This document shows, in pieces, positions 21,005-32,900 of a DNA stretch of 64,000 bases. Within the stretch, counting starts at the first letter, position 1. Each line of letters starts with the position of its first letter. A model generated the notes under the pieces. The model did no database searches and was not told where the DNA came from. It saw only the letters and a list, made by a program, of their open reading frames with translations. This stretch comes from Parelaphostrongylus tenuis (taxonomy: Eukaryota; Nematoda; Chromadorea; Rhabditida; Metastrongylidae): contig JAHQIW010006047.1 in the NCBI GenBank assembly GCA_019055375.1, forward strand, positions 124,001 through 188,000. Direction: 5' to 3'. Both the position numbers and the translations under genes were made by a program.

Positions 21005-21560
21005 AGACCTCGCTCAAAGCAACGTACGATCTGATAACATATTTTGAGCCTTTCATGAGATCTGTTATGGCACTTATAAAGTGCCTGACACGTCTTTTGG
21101 CATTACAGCCTCATCAGTAGCACGATGCCTTTCGGTTCAGCAAACCCCTCTAGGGTGGCGTACGCCTTACATATGAAGGAATCGAGTCTGAGTTATTTCA
21201 AATCACCGCATGTCCAGTGATAAAATCCTCCGACACTGCAGTGACTAACAGTGGACTATTCATCCTGCTGAAAAAAAAATTATACACTATTTATTCGACT
21301 ATTTTTATAGATCATTCTCAAAACCGTTGATCACTGCAGTGTCTGGGGATTCAATCACTTGACATGCGGTGATTCGGAATTATTCGGCGCCAATACCTTT
21401 ATATGTAGGGAATATGTCTCCTTACGAGGGATTGCCAAACCGAATGACACCGTTCAACTAATGAGACTGAAATTGCTGAAACCCGTGTCTAGTACTGCAT
21501 AAGTGCCAATAACAGGCCTCATGAAAGGCTCAAGATATCCTATCAGACTAGCTAGATATA
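21005..21560. mobile_element. Old inverted-repeat element of the hammerhead superfamily
   Basis: The left arm starts TTTTTATAGACCTCGCTCAA and runs through ATCTGATAACATATTTTGAG, CATGAGATCTGTTATGGCAC and CTCATCAGTAGCAC. The right arm near 21430-21550 is its inverted partner. The centre has a second nested pair (ACTGCAGTG). On minus, GTGCTA and CTGATGA (21111-21123) with stem II GGC/GCC are intact, but GAAA is lost. On + the other arm reads CTAATGAGACTG then GAAAC. It is an aged copy of the element at 62128-62887. Confidence 0.6.
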
Positions 21561-22385
21561 CTTGCATTTGCTTCTATCATTTACTCAAATAACATAGAAA
21601 AATCGAGTAGATCAAAGTAAAAAAATAGGAAAAGGAAAAAAAAGTAAATCGATTTAAATTTCATCCATGGCCAATAAAGATCAACATTATCCCGCATCAC
21701 CTCTTTGATCTGTCATCCCGTTGATCTTCGAGTGAGTCGAGCGGGCAATACTTAAACTTCCACTTATCCCTATCGCGTGCAAGAGTAGCCCGCTCAGTGA
21801 GTCTCCCTGCTGCAGAGAGTCATTGAGCGTCATATCTTTCTTCCAGGCGTCTCTTGAAGATGTCGGGTCATCGGGTCATTGGTCTTCCTGTGGTGTGCTT
21901 AACATCCCGAGGATTCCAGTCAACAATGGTTCACGTTCATCGGCTGCCGTTATAACGCATATATGTTCTACCCACTGAACTTCTTTTCGATAACGCGCCG
22001 TTAAGAATGGCGCCTACGATTTTCGACCGTTCACACAAGTCAGAACTTCGGATCCTTTCTCTCTTTGCGAGACACGGGATATCCCCAGCACGGGCCTTTG
22101 GATAGATACATGTGTTGAAACAGGAACAGTCGCTGAGTCGAAAAGTTGTGCACGCTCGTCTGCTAAAGATGTTGAAGAAAAAACAATAAAGAAAGTCGCC
22201 CTCAATCTCCTCGTACTATGATATATTGACAGAAGAGCAATAGGGTTGTCGCAAATGACTTTTTGACACATTCTTTGATCTGCCATCAGAGTGTTTTTCT
22301 TTCTAATGTGTGGATCGGATCAGTACTTCTAACATTCAATACGTATTTTCACCCTCTTTTTGAACAGCGTAGATTACTAGTAGAG
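21561..22385. other. Intergenic stretch, nothing recognised
   Basis: No exon with conserved motifs, RNA gene or clear repeat was seen. Confidence 0.35.
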
Positions 22386-22389
22386 CGAG

Positions 22390-22525
22390 TCTCTGCAATC
22401 TCAATGATAGCCTTCCTGTGGCGCTCCATAGGACGTTGTTGTTCACTGCCGGAGAGAAGTGGGAGGTGGTGGTCGGCTTCACGCGCGCCGTGACCAACAT
22501 CACAACCACTCGGCTACGGCGCCGC
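22390..22525 (-). mobile_element. Ser-tRNA-derived SINE, minus orientation
   Basis: GCAATCTCAATGATAGCC and AACCACTCGGCTACGGCGCC are the reverse complement of the tail and head of this family. CACGCGCGCCGTGACC is also shared with 2345-2500. On minus the head is GGCGCCGTAGCCGAGTGGTT. Confidence 0.65.
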
Positions 22526-22718
22526 CGTCTCAAATATTGGATTCCTCTGAATCAGTACACTTTTCCTTTACTCAAATAGATATTTCTTTGATCACTGGCA
22601 TATAGTTACATCTTGGGAAGTTGACCTTGTGCTATTTGTGATCAACTGGTTGAAATATTATTCAAAATTTCTTTCACAATGATTTTTACCTCATCCTCCT
22701 TTGATTTGAAGGGAGTTT

Positions 22719-22925
22719 TCAATGTTTTCTGAAGTATAGCTCCTTTTGGTTCCATGCAGCATCAAGTTTCGTAATTTTAAAGCTTTTTTCACTGCTCCAA
22801 TGGTTTCCTTCTTTGTCGAAGCTAACAAATTTAGGCGGATGTTCAGCTTCCAGGTAAAACAGTGGGATCGCTCCTTCAGTAGAAGCTCCCAACTGAGGAG
22901 TATGGCACATAATTTGTGGGCCTAG
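22719..22925 (-). CDS. Orphan 3' exon candidate, unrecognised protein
   Basis: On the minus strand after an acceptor-like ACTAG, two frames are open. One reads CHTPQLGASTEGAIPLFYLE, HPPKFVSFDKEGNHWSS and LDAAWNQKELYFRKH and stops at 22719. The other is phase-compatible with the exon candidate at 23097-23330 but is less protein-like. It may be the last exon of a minus-strand gene that includes 23097-23330. Confidence 0.3.
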   Translation of the reverse strand, partial: LGPQIMCHTPQLGASTEGAIPLFYLEAEHPPKFVSFDKEGNHWSSEKSFKITKLDAAWNQKELYFRKH

Positions 22926-23096
22926 TTAAGAAGAAAAGCCGGTACCAAAAGTCACTTTCATTCAAGGAACTAGACAAGCAATAAGTTTATTAGATATTAT
23001 GTTATAAGGACTTGGATGATGAAGTCCAAAAGCAATTTACGAGACTCGAATGATACAAGATTTTCCCCAATTAGTGCACTATTAGTCAACTAGGAA

Positions 23097-23330
23097 TCAT
23101 AAGGTTACTTGTGGCCATGCGCCGTCCATATTCCGGGGTATTACGACAATCTTTTTGAGCAGGGCTTTACTCTTGTAATCAAATATTACCACAAGCCTAA
23201 GAAATGAGTTTGTTATCGTTTCAAAATAATTCAAGATAACATCATGCTTCGCTCTGTTTATGCTGCTTATTGATGACATTTCAGATTGAGTGAATGAAAA
23301 AGCTACCTTCACTTGTACTTGTTTCCAGAA
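23097..23330 (-). CDS. Orphan exon candidate, unrecognised protein
   Basis: The minus-strand frame reads QVQVKVAFSFTQSEMSSISS, HDVILNYFETITNSFLRLV, FDYKSKALLKKIVVIP and NMDGAWPQ. It reaches a donor-like GTAACC at phase 0 near 23108. The composition is coding-like. No family is recognised and the 5' boundary is not fixed. Confidence 0.3.
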   Translation of the reverse strand, partial: FWKQVQVKVAFSFTQSEMSSISSINRAKHDVILNYFETITNSFLRLVVIFDYKSKALLKKIVVIPRNMDGAWPQVTL

Positions 23331-23499
23331 GTTTTATATTGTATGTGATAAGGTAGAAAACGGATATAGACACGACTGTTATTGCGCAGCGGTTGACCCT
23401 CTTTCTAAACCCACCACTTCTTTCATTCCACATTTCTCCTAGCTCTTACATAATATTTATATAAAGTCAGTCAAGTGATCTTTTAATCAGTCGTTCTTT

Positions 23500-23690
23500 C
23501 ACTTGACTGATAGTGATATTTCTTCAGCGCCGATTCTAGTAATAGCATATGTGAGCATGAGGGCATGCGGTACTGATGAAACGTACGAGAACGACGAAAC
23601 GCACCTATACCACTAAGATGTCATGTCACACCTCTTGAAGGCTTAAAACATTCTGTCAGACTATATAAAGTTATTATTAATTTGAAAGGA
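23500..23690 (+). mobile_element. Fragment of the hammerhead superfamily element (copy C1)
   Basis: GCGCCGATTCTAGTAATAG matches the block upstream of the ribozyme in the 62.7-kb arm (GGCGCCGATTCCTTTAGAG). Downstream of the core, CTTGAAGGCTTAAAACATTC and TGTCAGACTATATAAA match the shared tail. No inverted partner is seen nearby, so this is a single arm. Confidence 0.5.
23567..23613 (+). ncRNA. Hammerhead ribozyme-like motif (copy C1)
   Basis: CTGATGA (23573-23579) and GAAA (23596-23599) flank a stem II with CGT/ACG pairing. Stem I pairs GCGGTA (23567-23572) with TACCAC (23608-23613) at five of six positions. A23607 is the predicted cleavage base. Stem III is weak here (ACGCACCT), whereas the relative at 31.38 kb has ACGTACGT. 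Confidence 0.5.
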
Positions 23691-23699
23691 TAAAGCAAT

Positions 23700-24950
23700 C
23701 AGTGTTGACTAATCCCTTATGAATGCGCCATTCATTCATGCTCATCCTTGACCTATAGGTGAACCGAGAAGTATGCCGACTTTGTCTTTTCACACAAATT
23801 TTCGATAATAGAGCTTTGATGAAATACGTGATTACAAGAATTCAAAATGGGTATTTTCATTCATATAAATACTACAGGTTAGAAATAAAGCGTCTCTGAA
23901 GGTGACTAACTGCATATGTGGTTTTACATAGTCTTCCGGTGGTCCTGCTGATACATTAGTTCAGCGTTTTATCATCGCAACAAGTTTGGTATTAATTTGC
24001 TGGCGCTAGGGAGATGAAATGCTTCGTGAGCCCAGGGAGAGGGAACGAACTAAGGATCATATACGTAACACCTCGGCTTTTGAGCTACACGCTCGTATTA
24101 GTACAATAAAGTATAAGTTCAGTTTCCTTGTTATAGAAGGTGCGAAAAAAAAACTTCTAATGCGATAGGTTTTAATCGATAAGCTATAGGACTTGACAGT
24201 AAGCAACCAAAATGTCAGTGACAACACAATTGCAGTAGTTGAGAGCCGTACTCTGTTTAGGTTACTTCGAGAGTGATTGAAGCGTTAGTTTTTTTTTTGT
24301 CGGCTGGAATGTAGATGCAAATCGTTGTTCCTTTTTTGTTCCTTTCAAGATCTTCATTTAATGTAATTTCATCGCTTTATTTATGCAGCTAAGCAATCGC
24401 ATTACAGTTTTTCTCTTATTTGGATCGACGAATACTAGAGCAGCAAATATTAAATTTTTGCGGAGGTTACAATCGTTATATTATTCTAGTGATGCGATTC
24501 TTGCGGTTTGATGTTGTTACCCCTTTTCCATCAGAAAATATGGTAGTCTACATTCATAACTATTTGCAAAAATACATAACTACATTATGAAGTCAGGTTC
24601 AAGCTCAGAAGGTCCGTTTGTAAAATATGTTTTATCATGATATCGAGTTTTATTGAAAGTCGGTCTTTCAGATCATTACAAGAAATATTGTTATTATTGC
24701 TATTGAATCAAACGGGTTTCTAACTTATGTTCATACTAGGGTCTCCTAAAGTCATGCCCAGTGCTAGCCAAGTCTTTTGGTGTCCGCAGGGTTGGCAAAT
24801 TGATACTGGGTTTATTTGCGAGGATTAAAACACTGACTTGACAAATTGGGCTCCGTAAGTCATTGAGTAGTACGCAATCAATCACCTTTAGGAGGCTAAG
24901 ATTTTATCTGAATGATTGGATACTCCATAGATGGTTGATAATCGTGTGAT
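23700..24950. repeat. Region with three decayed SINE pieces
   Basis: A minus-oriented tail is at 23695-23755 (AAAGCAATCAGTGTTGAC). A minus-oriented decayed copy is at about 23890-24095 (CCACACGCTCG-like head, GTGAGCCCAGGGAG). A plus-oriented decayed copy is at about 24765-24930. Nothing else is recognised. Confidence 0.4.
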
Positions 24951-25421
24951 TTAGTATATTTTATTTTCTATTCATGCTGCACTTTTTGTTTAAAGTAACT
25001 AAACGTAAAACATGCTCCATCATGATCCGATACTACCTAATGATTCGCATTTTTTGTATTCTGTATATTATTCTAAATAAATGAATTTTATTTTTTATTT
25101 TCGCCTCAGTTCCTCTTTATTTACGTTCTGTTATCGATTAAAGATTAGGACGACCATACCATGTGATTCTCAAAAAATTAATGTGATGTGAAAGAGAATT
25201 CGAACATTGAAAAGAACCGACTTATGACAAAAATTCAATCGATTTTCGAATTCCTGGTTGAGGAATATCATTACCTATCTCGCAGTTCGTTGTGTAAAGT
25301 CTTTGAATAGGCAGTGTGTGTGTGTGTTCTAATCAGTGCTTCTTTGCTGATATGGTTGTATTCGCTATTGTTTCATTCCATTCATCCCGTCTATCTGTTG
25401 CCGGTTGACGAATATTTCCCA

Positions 25422-25665
25422 TCACACTACTATCATTTTGGCCAAAATGAAAGTTAGAGGGGAGAAAAAGAGGGCTGCAATAACCAGAGTTGCTAACCGA
25501 ATCTTCAACTCCTCAGACCAATAATTACTACTTGGCTGAGGAAAAAATTCCTTACCATCCGTGAAAAATGCAGACTTTATGCTTGTTTCACAACAGTATC
25601 GGTTATTGTAAATTCGTGGAAAAATTAAGAATAAATCCATGAGAAATTTCCACGGCAACGCTGAT
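25422..25665 (-). CDS. Orphan exon candidate with a membrane helix
   Basis: The minus-strand frame includes FPRIYNNRYCCETSIKS, FFPQPSSNYWSEELK and a hydrophobic helix LATLVIAALFFSPLTFILA. The end of the open frame is near a possible donor (GTGTGA). A cysteine-containing loop followed by a helix resembles the second outer loop and fifth helix of a GPCR. No other exons of such a receptor were found, so the class is left open. Confidence 0.3.
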
Positions 25666-25699
25666 TATAGTGCATCAAATTTTCATTTACTCTGAATAT

Positions 25700-26120
25700 C
25701 AAACGATCATGATGGACAGAATTGATCTTTGACTTTTGATGCGCTAATGCTGGAAGCGACAACTTTCGGCAAGAGATGCTGCGAAGGAGATCTGTGGTGT
25801 CCAAAGTGAAGGAACTACTTTCCGGCCGGTCATCGAAATTGGACGTTGGGGACCTCCAAGCAGCCTCGGATCAGTAATCGTCATCGAGCACTCGTGAATT
25901 AGGAACAAATCTTAGCGTCGTTCAAATGACGATCTGGAATCATCTCCAGCAACTTGACTTTGTCCACAAGAAGCCTCGCCAAGATTGACGCGAACTGACT
26001 GAAGATCACGCCAATTGCTGCGTTGAAGTTAAAGAGGCGTGTGAGAAGCTTTTTCATTTGAGGCCCGATGATTGACAATTGTTTCGAGCAGATGCGGAAG
26101 CTTGCAGTTCTGGCAGAAGA
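25700..26120 (+). pseudogene. Mariner transposase N-terminal relic
   Basis: Fragments in shifting frames read ARDAAKEICG, a GRPS-like linker, then WNHLQQLDFVHKKPRQD and RELTEDHAN. The last two match the mariner pattern of HLHQLGF, then VPHELTEDQ. Several stops interrupt it and the catalytic domain is missing. Confidence 0.65.
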
Positions 26121-26872
26121 TCGTGAATAATGATGGTCTTTTTATTGAAGAATAATTTGTGTTGTTTTCATTGAGCTCATGTACAAACTCCGAAATTTCA
26201 GCGGATATAAAGAAATTTTTTCAAGCTAATATCCCACCAGAACTGGCTAGATGGATTGAGAAGTGCCATCTTGATAGATTGTTAGGTTCCAGAAGTCTTT
26301 CTACAGGTGAAGTATAGATTCAGTCAAATCCAGAACACTATTAATGGAGTCCGGTGAATGGTGTGTCATGCCTTATCTATAATTCGTCGTTGCACTAAGA
26401 GAGATGACTACTTCTACTTGTTTCTTTCGTTTCTTAGCGATTCGCATCGTTTATTTTGCACAGTTCTTGACTATCGCTGCTTAGAACATCCATTACTAAT
26501 TCCCACAATTGTGAACAAAATCCTATTTTTTCCTCTTTTTGATGACTATCAAAAAGTTCTAGATTTAAGTATCCTTATAATAATTAGAAGATTTCTTAGT
26601 TCTAAAAATAAACCTACAAAAAGTTCTTCAGATTTGGCCAAATTCCATGTTTTGTGCATGTTCTTCTTGTGCCGACGACTTCTAAGCCCTAAATCTTTGA
26701 ATGAAGAAAGCTAGTTCGTTTTGGGAAAGTCTATTTTGAGTTCATGAGTTACTGTTTTGTAGAACTATAATGGAGGATTTTTTTGTCAAATGATTGAAAC
26801 TCATGTTTTTTAGTCGCTTATTGATTTTCACAACATCAGTTCATTTTTTAAAGGATTTATGGGTTTTTCTTC

Positions 26873-26882
26873 TATTTTTCAG
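26873..26882 (+). promoter_or_regulatory. Possible trans-splice acceptor for the ABCD gene
   Basis: CTATTTTTCAG ends 21 bases before the chosen ATG at 26904, with no other exon found upstream. A leader this short after TTTTTCAG is typical of spliced-leader addition in nematodes. A cis-spliced 5' UTR exon is the alternative. Confidence 0.4.
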
Positions 26883-26903
26883 GACGGGTACTCAACTGAA
26901 GTG

Positions 26904-29900
26904 ATGCACGTACAGTCGAAATTTCTACAAATAGCATTGAATCCTGAAAAACGGAAAAAGGTAAGAAAATGAAGCTATTTTTGAGTGAGTAATAGGTTAA
27001 AGATCTTATTTTATGGAAGAAAATCTTGAGGAGAAACGGAGCAGAGAAGAGTGAGTTTATTCTTGATAAAAAGCAGCACTTGGACGGTGCTCTACAGAAA
27101 GGAATACTTCATAATTAAATCATATAGCATACTTCGTTTATACTGTAATTTTGAAATACTTGATCAATGGAATGTGTCACCTTTACTCACCACTAACTCG
27201 TTCTTACCAAAAAAATCCGCCACGTTTTTCAAAATATGTCTCAAAGATGGTGTCAGCAACTTGTGTGCAAGCGTTACTCGCTACGTTTAGGCAATCTTAG
27301 CCGTTTGTCTTGGATCAGTTGGTGCTATTGTTATAAGTCACATCGCTGGAAGAAGGAGTGAGACGTCTTGTATAGCTTATTCCTTTTTTTCACATTTTTA
27401 GTCTTTTGTCTCTTATCCGGTGAATTATACTGCAGAAATTTAGATACCTCATCAAAATGCTCCTTAATATCGTCGAAAAAGAAACGAGGTGCTCTTGATC
27501 CGTTATTTCTTCGTCAGTTGCTTGTTCTACTGAAAATTATGGTACCTGGTTTATTCAGTAAGGAAGCCGGTATAATTGGTTAGTGAAAAGATTCTAGGTT
27601 TTATAATTCTTAATATATAAAGAAATCACTGATCACACACCAAATGCGCAACATAGTAGATAGATCTAAAAGTGATCCAAAAGGTTAACTCGTTGCACTA
27701 GAAGGAATATGGAGTGGGAACGACGTAGTTTGAACTGTTTAGCTCAACAAGAAGATAGTCTCTAACGAAAGTGGTGCTACTCACATGTATATGTACATAT
27801 ATATACATGCATATATATATATACATGTAAAGAAAACTCGTGGCTACCTGTATTACATACATATTTGGGTATACGCGAAACCGTAGTTATTTGGTGTACA
27901 AATTTGACTTCGCCTTTTTTTATTGCTGTAATAATAGTAAAAATAATGATAAGCAAATTTTCTCTGCATGAAATCGTCTCAGAAGCGCTCTTTATTTCAA
28001 GTTTTTGATGTAAAAATCTCACAAAACTTTGAAGATGGCGACATTTTGATCCAAAAAATGCCGTTTTTTTTATTGGCTACTTTGTAATTTGATTATTTCA
28101 TTTAAAATGGTAATATGACGGCGCAATGTCGGGTGGGTAAGGTGGGTAAGGTAAAACCTCCTAAAATCTCGCACTTCAGCTCTTTTATGACGTTTTCGAT
28201 AAAGGTATAGAGGTATATAAGATACTGTACGGGTATAAAAGTCGCCGCCTTCGAAATCCTATAGAAATTATCATATTGAATACTTTGTATATAAAAAACA
28301 AATAGATAATAGCGTTTTTAACACACTTTTGAACGAAGAATAAGAATTCGTATATCTTTGTTTTTACTTTTGTTACAGCGAAAAAAAAAACCTCAGAGTC
28401 ATATATGTACACCTAATGAGACCTCCAGAGATCATTTTCTGAGTCCCAGAAGCCGTTTTCATGCTTTTTTTTATCCTGTGAATCGAAGAATAGAACGATG
28501 GTCCTAGGGAAATAGTTCATCATGTCTTTATGATTAATGATTCCTGAATAAATAAAGGCTTTTATTGTAATGACCAGCTACGGTGTCTTTAGTTTCTCTC
28601 AAAAGAGTTGATATCTTGGGCACTGGAACGGCAATTATTCAGCAGATCAGTGAATTTTGAACGGGAATTTTATTAGATGGACAACTCACTGGTTGAGGAA
28701 GTTCACTCTCATTGACAGGCGTACTCATTACAATAATTAAACTAGTTGCCCTCACAAGGGGTGGTCACAGATTGTCATAAAAGTTAGCTAATGAATCTTT
28801 CACTTATCTGTTAGAGGATTTCTTCAAGGAACTCAACGCGGGGTACATCTCGGTTACTGGCGTGTAAGAATCGAATTCAAAAAAATGAGCTTCCTAAATG
28901 GTTCAATTTCTAAAATTTTTCTGAAGCTTTTACTTTGGTATTGTAGTTGACATTTTTAGCTATTCATTCGTTTATACTTGTGTGTCGAACGTTTTTGTCG
29001 ATTTATGTGGCCGGATTGGAAGGTCGAATTGTTAAAGCTATCGTTCAGAAGGTTAGACATTTTTTAAGTGATTTTCATACACATTAGAATCGAGTGAATG
29101 AGCATTTGACTGGATTTGCGTCGAAGACCGATAAGAAGTTCCATTATTCTTTTGTAAAAAAGGGCAGAAATATCGCCTTATTCGGTCATATTCAAATTAT
29201 TCTTCATTGAAGGTGGGCTAATTTCTGAAGTTGATCATCGCGTCACAGATTCACCAACTCTCCCTTTTTCTTATCGCTTCTAGATCGAGAAGTTGATTTG
29301 GAAGTATTTGAGAGGATAAAACATTAAACTGTAACATCTGCATGGTACCTCAACTCACTGTATAGACTAGAAGAATGGGGGATGGTGGATGACGCTCAAA
29401 GAGAGTTTCGTTGACTTCAAATGCTCCATCTTTTATCCTTTATTAATTCTCCATTATCTATTCTATCAATGAGGTGAGAAATCTGAACGATTTCAGGATG
29501 TTGTCAGATTTACAATGCAACTGACAAAGTGGTTTTTGGTGGCCCTACCAGCAACCTTTATAAATAGTATGATCAGATATTTTGAAAGCATACTAGGATT
29601 AGCGTTTCGATCTCGACTCGTACAGTACGCCTACAAGCAGTACTTTACGGTAAGTTGTTTATATAAACTCGCTCCAAAGTGCTCTAATGACGATAGTGTT
29701 GAAAAACAGGAGCAAACCTAGGTTTCGTAGTTTCAATGATTTGCTAGGTGAAATATAAAGAAAATTTTGAAAAGATATAAATATTCAACTTATTTAATTT
29801 TATTAGCTTAACTTTCAAACTTCTACATACGGCTTTCATGGCAGGGTTCAATGAAATACACCAACAAGATTGCTGAGACACGAACAAAACCTGGAACCTG

Positions 29901-32900
29901 AGATGACTTCGGACCCACTATTACTCTTTCTGGGGTTCACATGTTACGTACTGCACTAACGAGGTCTTGCTTTGTTTTTCTCTTACCAAGTTTCAATCCT
30001 AGCGGTGCTACAGCAATCATTCGTTAACGTAAATGACCCGAGAATCACAAATTGGCATTAAACCCAGTTATGGGGAGCTATAGTCGAAATAATGGCGATC
30101 TCTCAGATTCCGTGCTAGTGTACTTGGAATCCGTTGACTACGCAAAACACAATGGCTTGATATGATTCACAGTGTCCATGATTCGATTTTCGCTTTGACA
30201 AGCGATATTCATCCCATAATCGGTGAGATGACAACGCATATATGTGGGTCGTTGAAATTACTAGCCTAGTACGTAAGTTGGGCTTCTCAAATTGCTGTAA
30301 TGCGCACTAGATCTGCTTGTGGGCGATATGGAATAAAGGAGAACATTGAAAAGATTTCTTCGCCTTACAATAATATTATGCATAATTTCTAATACTTTTT
30401 CCTCATATGTTTCAGTAATCTCAGTTCAAAACGATTAGAGTGGTCACTAATTGCCAATATTTTCCCATCATAGCCTTCATCTCTAAAAATAAACATTGTT
30501 TTACTGTGTGTCTTTCTCTGCATTATGAGTTTACTGCAACAGTAACTTTCATAGAATTTTAGCATCATGAGAGAAGAGAAGAAGCAAAAACGGAAGAAAA
30601 AAGCGCGATACTCTAATTATTTAGAACAAAACATACTATGCTGTGTCGAATTTGGACAGTCGTCTACAAAATGCTGATCAATGCCTAACTGAAGATATCA
30701 CGATGTTCAGTCAAAGTGTCGCTCACCTCTATTCGCATCTTACCAAGCCAATCCTCGACGTTGTTCTTATAACGTGAGCTCATTTACCACATTTCATCAA
30801 GCAATCTCATTCTGCCAGTCATTTCACTGGTTGTTGGCGCACTTTTTGAATGGAGCTAGGTATACGAAATTCGGGCCGCAGCTTCAATCTCTACTCGCTT
30901 CATATATATGTGTCCTTCATGCCCCATCAAGGCTACATGATTTGATAAGTCACTACCTCATCTGCTTCAGGAATAAGGAGAAAGATAATTCTAGGCAACA
31001 TTTACGTTCTAAAGATTATGCAGATCAAATCGGCATTTAAGCAAATGGCATCAGCGCTTTTATGAGTCTATTACACTGTCATCTCCACATATAAGTTAAA
31101 AATGAATCTCAACTATATATATTAAGAAAATGTGCCTTTAGCTAGAAATTAGAGCACAACTAAATAAAGTTTAGCAAAAAAAAGTAGAAACAAGGGTAAT
31201 TGTAGTGGTGTGCAACGTCATGCGATACGAGTTCTGATGATTTTTGAAAGTTTAACACTAAGCTAAATTTACTCTTTTCGTTACACATTATTCTCAAAAA
31301 ACACATTATCACCTGCTGGCACCAAAACGTCTCCCCATTCCTGCTATGAATTAGGATTCAGTGTGGGGCGTGCGGCTCTGATGAAGCGCGCGTTACCGCC
31401 GCAACGTACGTAGACCCTCGGCGTAGCAACCTCAAGAAGACTTCGCACATTGTCACAGGCTCTATTAGGAAAGTTTGCTTTATGCTATAGCGATATTACT
31501 TGTAATGTTTTTAGATTCACCCTGGTATCGTACGCTACCCATCGTGGATCCATCCAAAATACTATCGCTCCGTTCATTCTCGCCACTTTTGTTGTAGTCG
31601 GTACAGCGAGTTTACTAAGAATAATCTCTCCAAGGTGAGTTTATAATCGCATCTGTTCAACGAATAGCAAAAGATGTGCGTTCTACTTAACCATACGCGG
31701 TTTTCCAAGGGTCCGGTATGAGCTCTGCAAAGATTATTCGTTTTCTGAACCTCTGTTTTGGCGACCAGAAACGGCAGCTTCTCTAACATAAATGTTTAGG
31801 AGGGCGTCGACGGGGAAAACTCCTTCATGTACATTTGAAAATGTACAAAATCTTCTTCTTGAGCGAATCTACTAACTAGTGATTTGATAGGAAATTGACT
31901 GCATTTTCAATTTTAGTCAGTACAATAAATTATAATAGGTGTGCAATTATGACTTTACCATTTTTTCCTGCTATATTAATAGTAAAATAAAATTTATACA
32001 GATTCTTCTTTCTTGTTCAAAAGCACGTTAGTAGCGTTACTTATTCATTCCTTTATTCATGCAAAATATCTCATATGGTGGTTTTTGAGCACCTCGAAAA
32101 AAAACGACTTTTGCATCCAAAAACCTCTTTTTTTCAAATTCGCTAATTTCTAATTTTGATTTTGGTAATCTCAACTGATAATCTAACGGTGCAGGGTTGG
32201 GAGAGTAGGATGGATATGGCGAAACCTCCTAAACACCTCCAACTTCAGTTTTCTTATGACGTTTTTGATCGGCGTTTGTAAAATGAACGCAAGCGTTATT
32301 ATGCAGCAAAGTTCTTGTAAAGTTTGCGTCGTTTCGGTTTTTTGATATAGTTTTCGTAATGAAGAGTTGCATGACTTTTTCATTGTTGAATTGCCCATTT
32401 TCTCGCGAACACTTTTGTATACAACTTGCCTGTGTTTCTTGAAGATGGAGCTCGCTCCAAGCTCCATTAATCTTGTGCACTACTTCACTAACAGCTTTTC
32501 CCCTACGCGCCATTCGTGCTTGAGTAGCCAGCGAATTTCTTCTCACGGTAGCTCTATCTTGAAGTAAGTACTAGAAAAGTTCCCTCTGAAAAATGCTTAC
32601 AAAGAAATGCGCATTTGACCGATCCACAAACAAGCAATTTAATTACTTTTGGTTAATAAATCTGCAAAGAAAATTAATGGCGCATTTCGGGTTCAAAATC
32701 GTCATTTTATATATAAACTCATGAACAATTAGCTTTTTTTACGCAATTTCAAGCAAAAAAGAATTTGCTTATCTTCTATTTACTATTATTACAGCAAAAA
32801 AGGCGGAGTTATGTTTGTATACTTACTAGTTGTCTGATAGTTTGAGTTGAGAAAAAGTAGAGCCAACATGACTTGTTAAACATTCATAATTCTCACATAA

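Noticed and set aside
27236..27357. Alternative first exon of the ABCD gene starting at ATG 27236 (MSQRWCQQL)
   Set aside because: It can be joined in phase to an acceptor at 27435. The model starting at 26904 gives the expected N-terminal membrane helix, uses stronger acceptors and yields the family's exact length.
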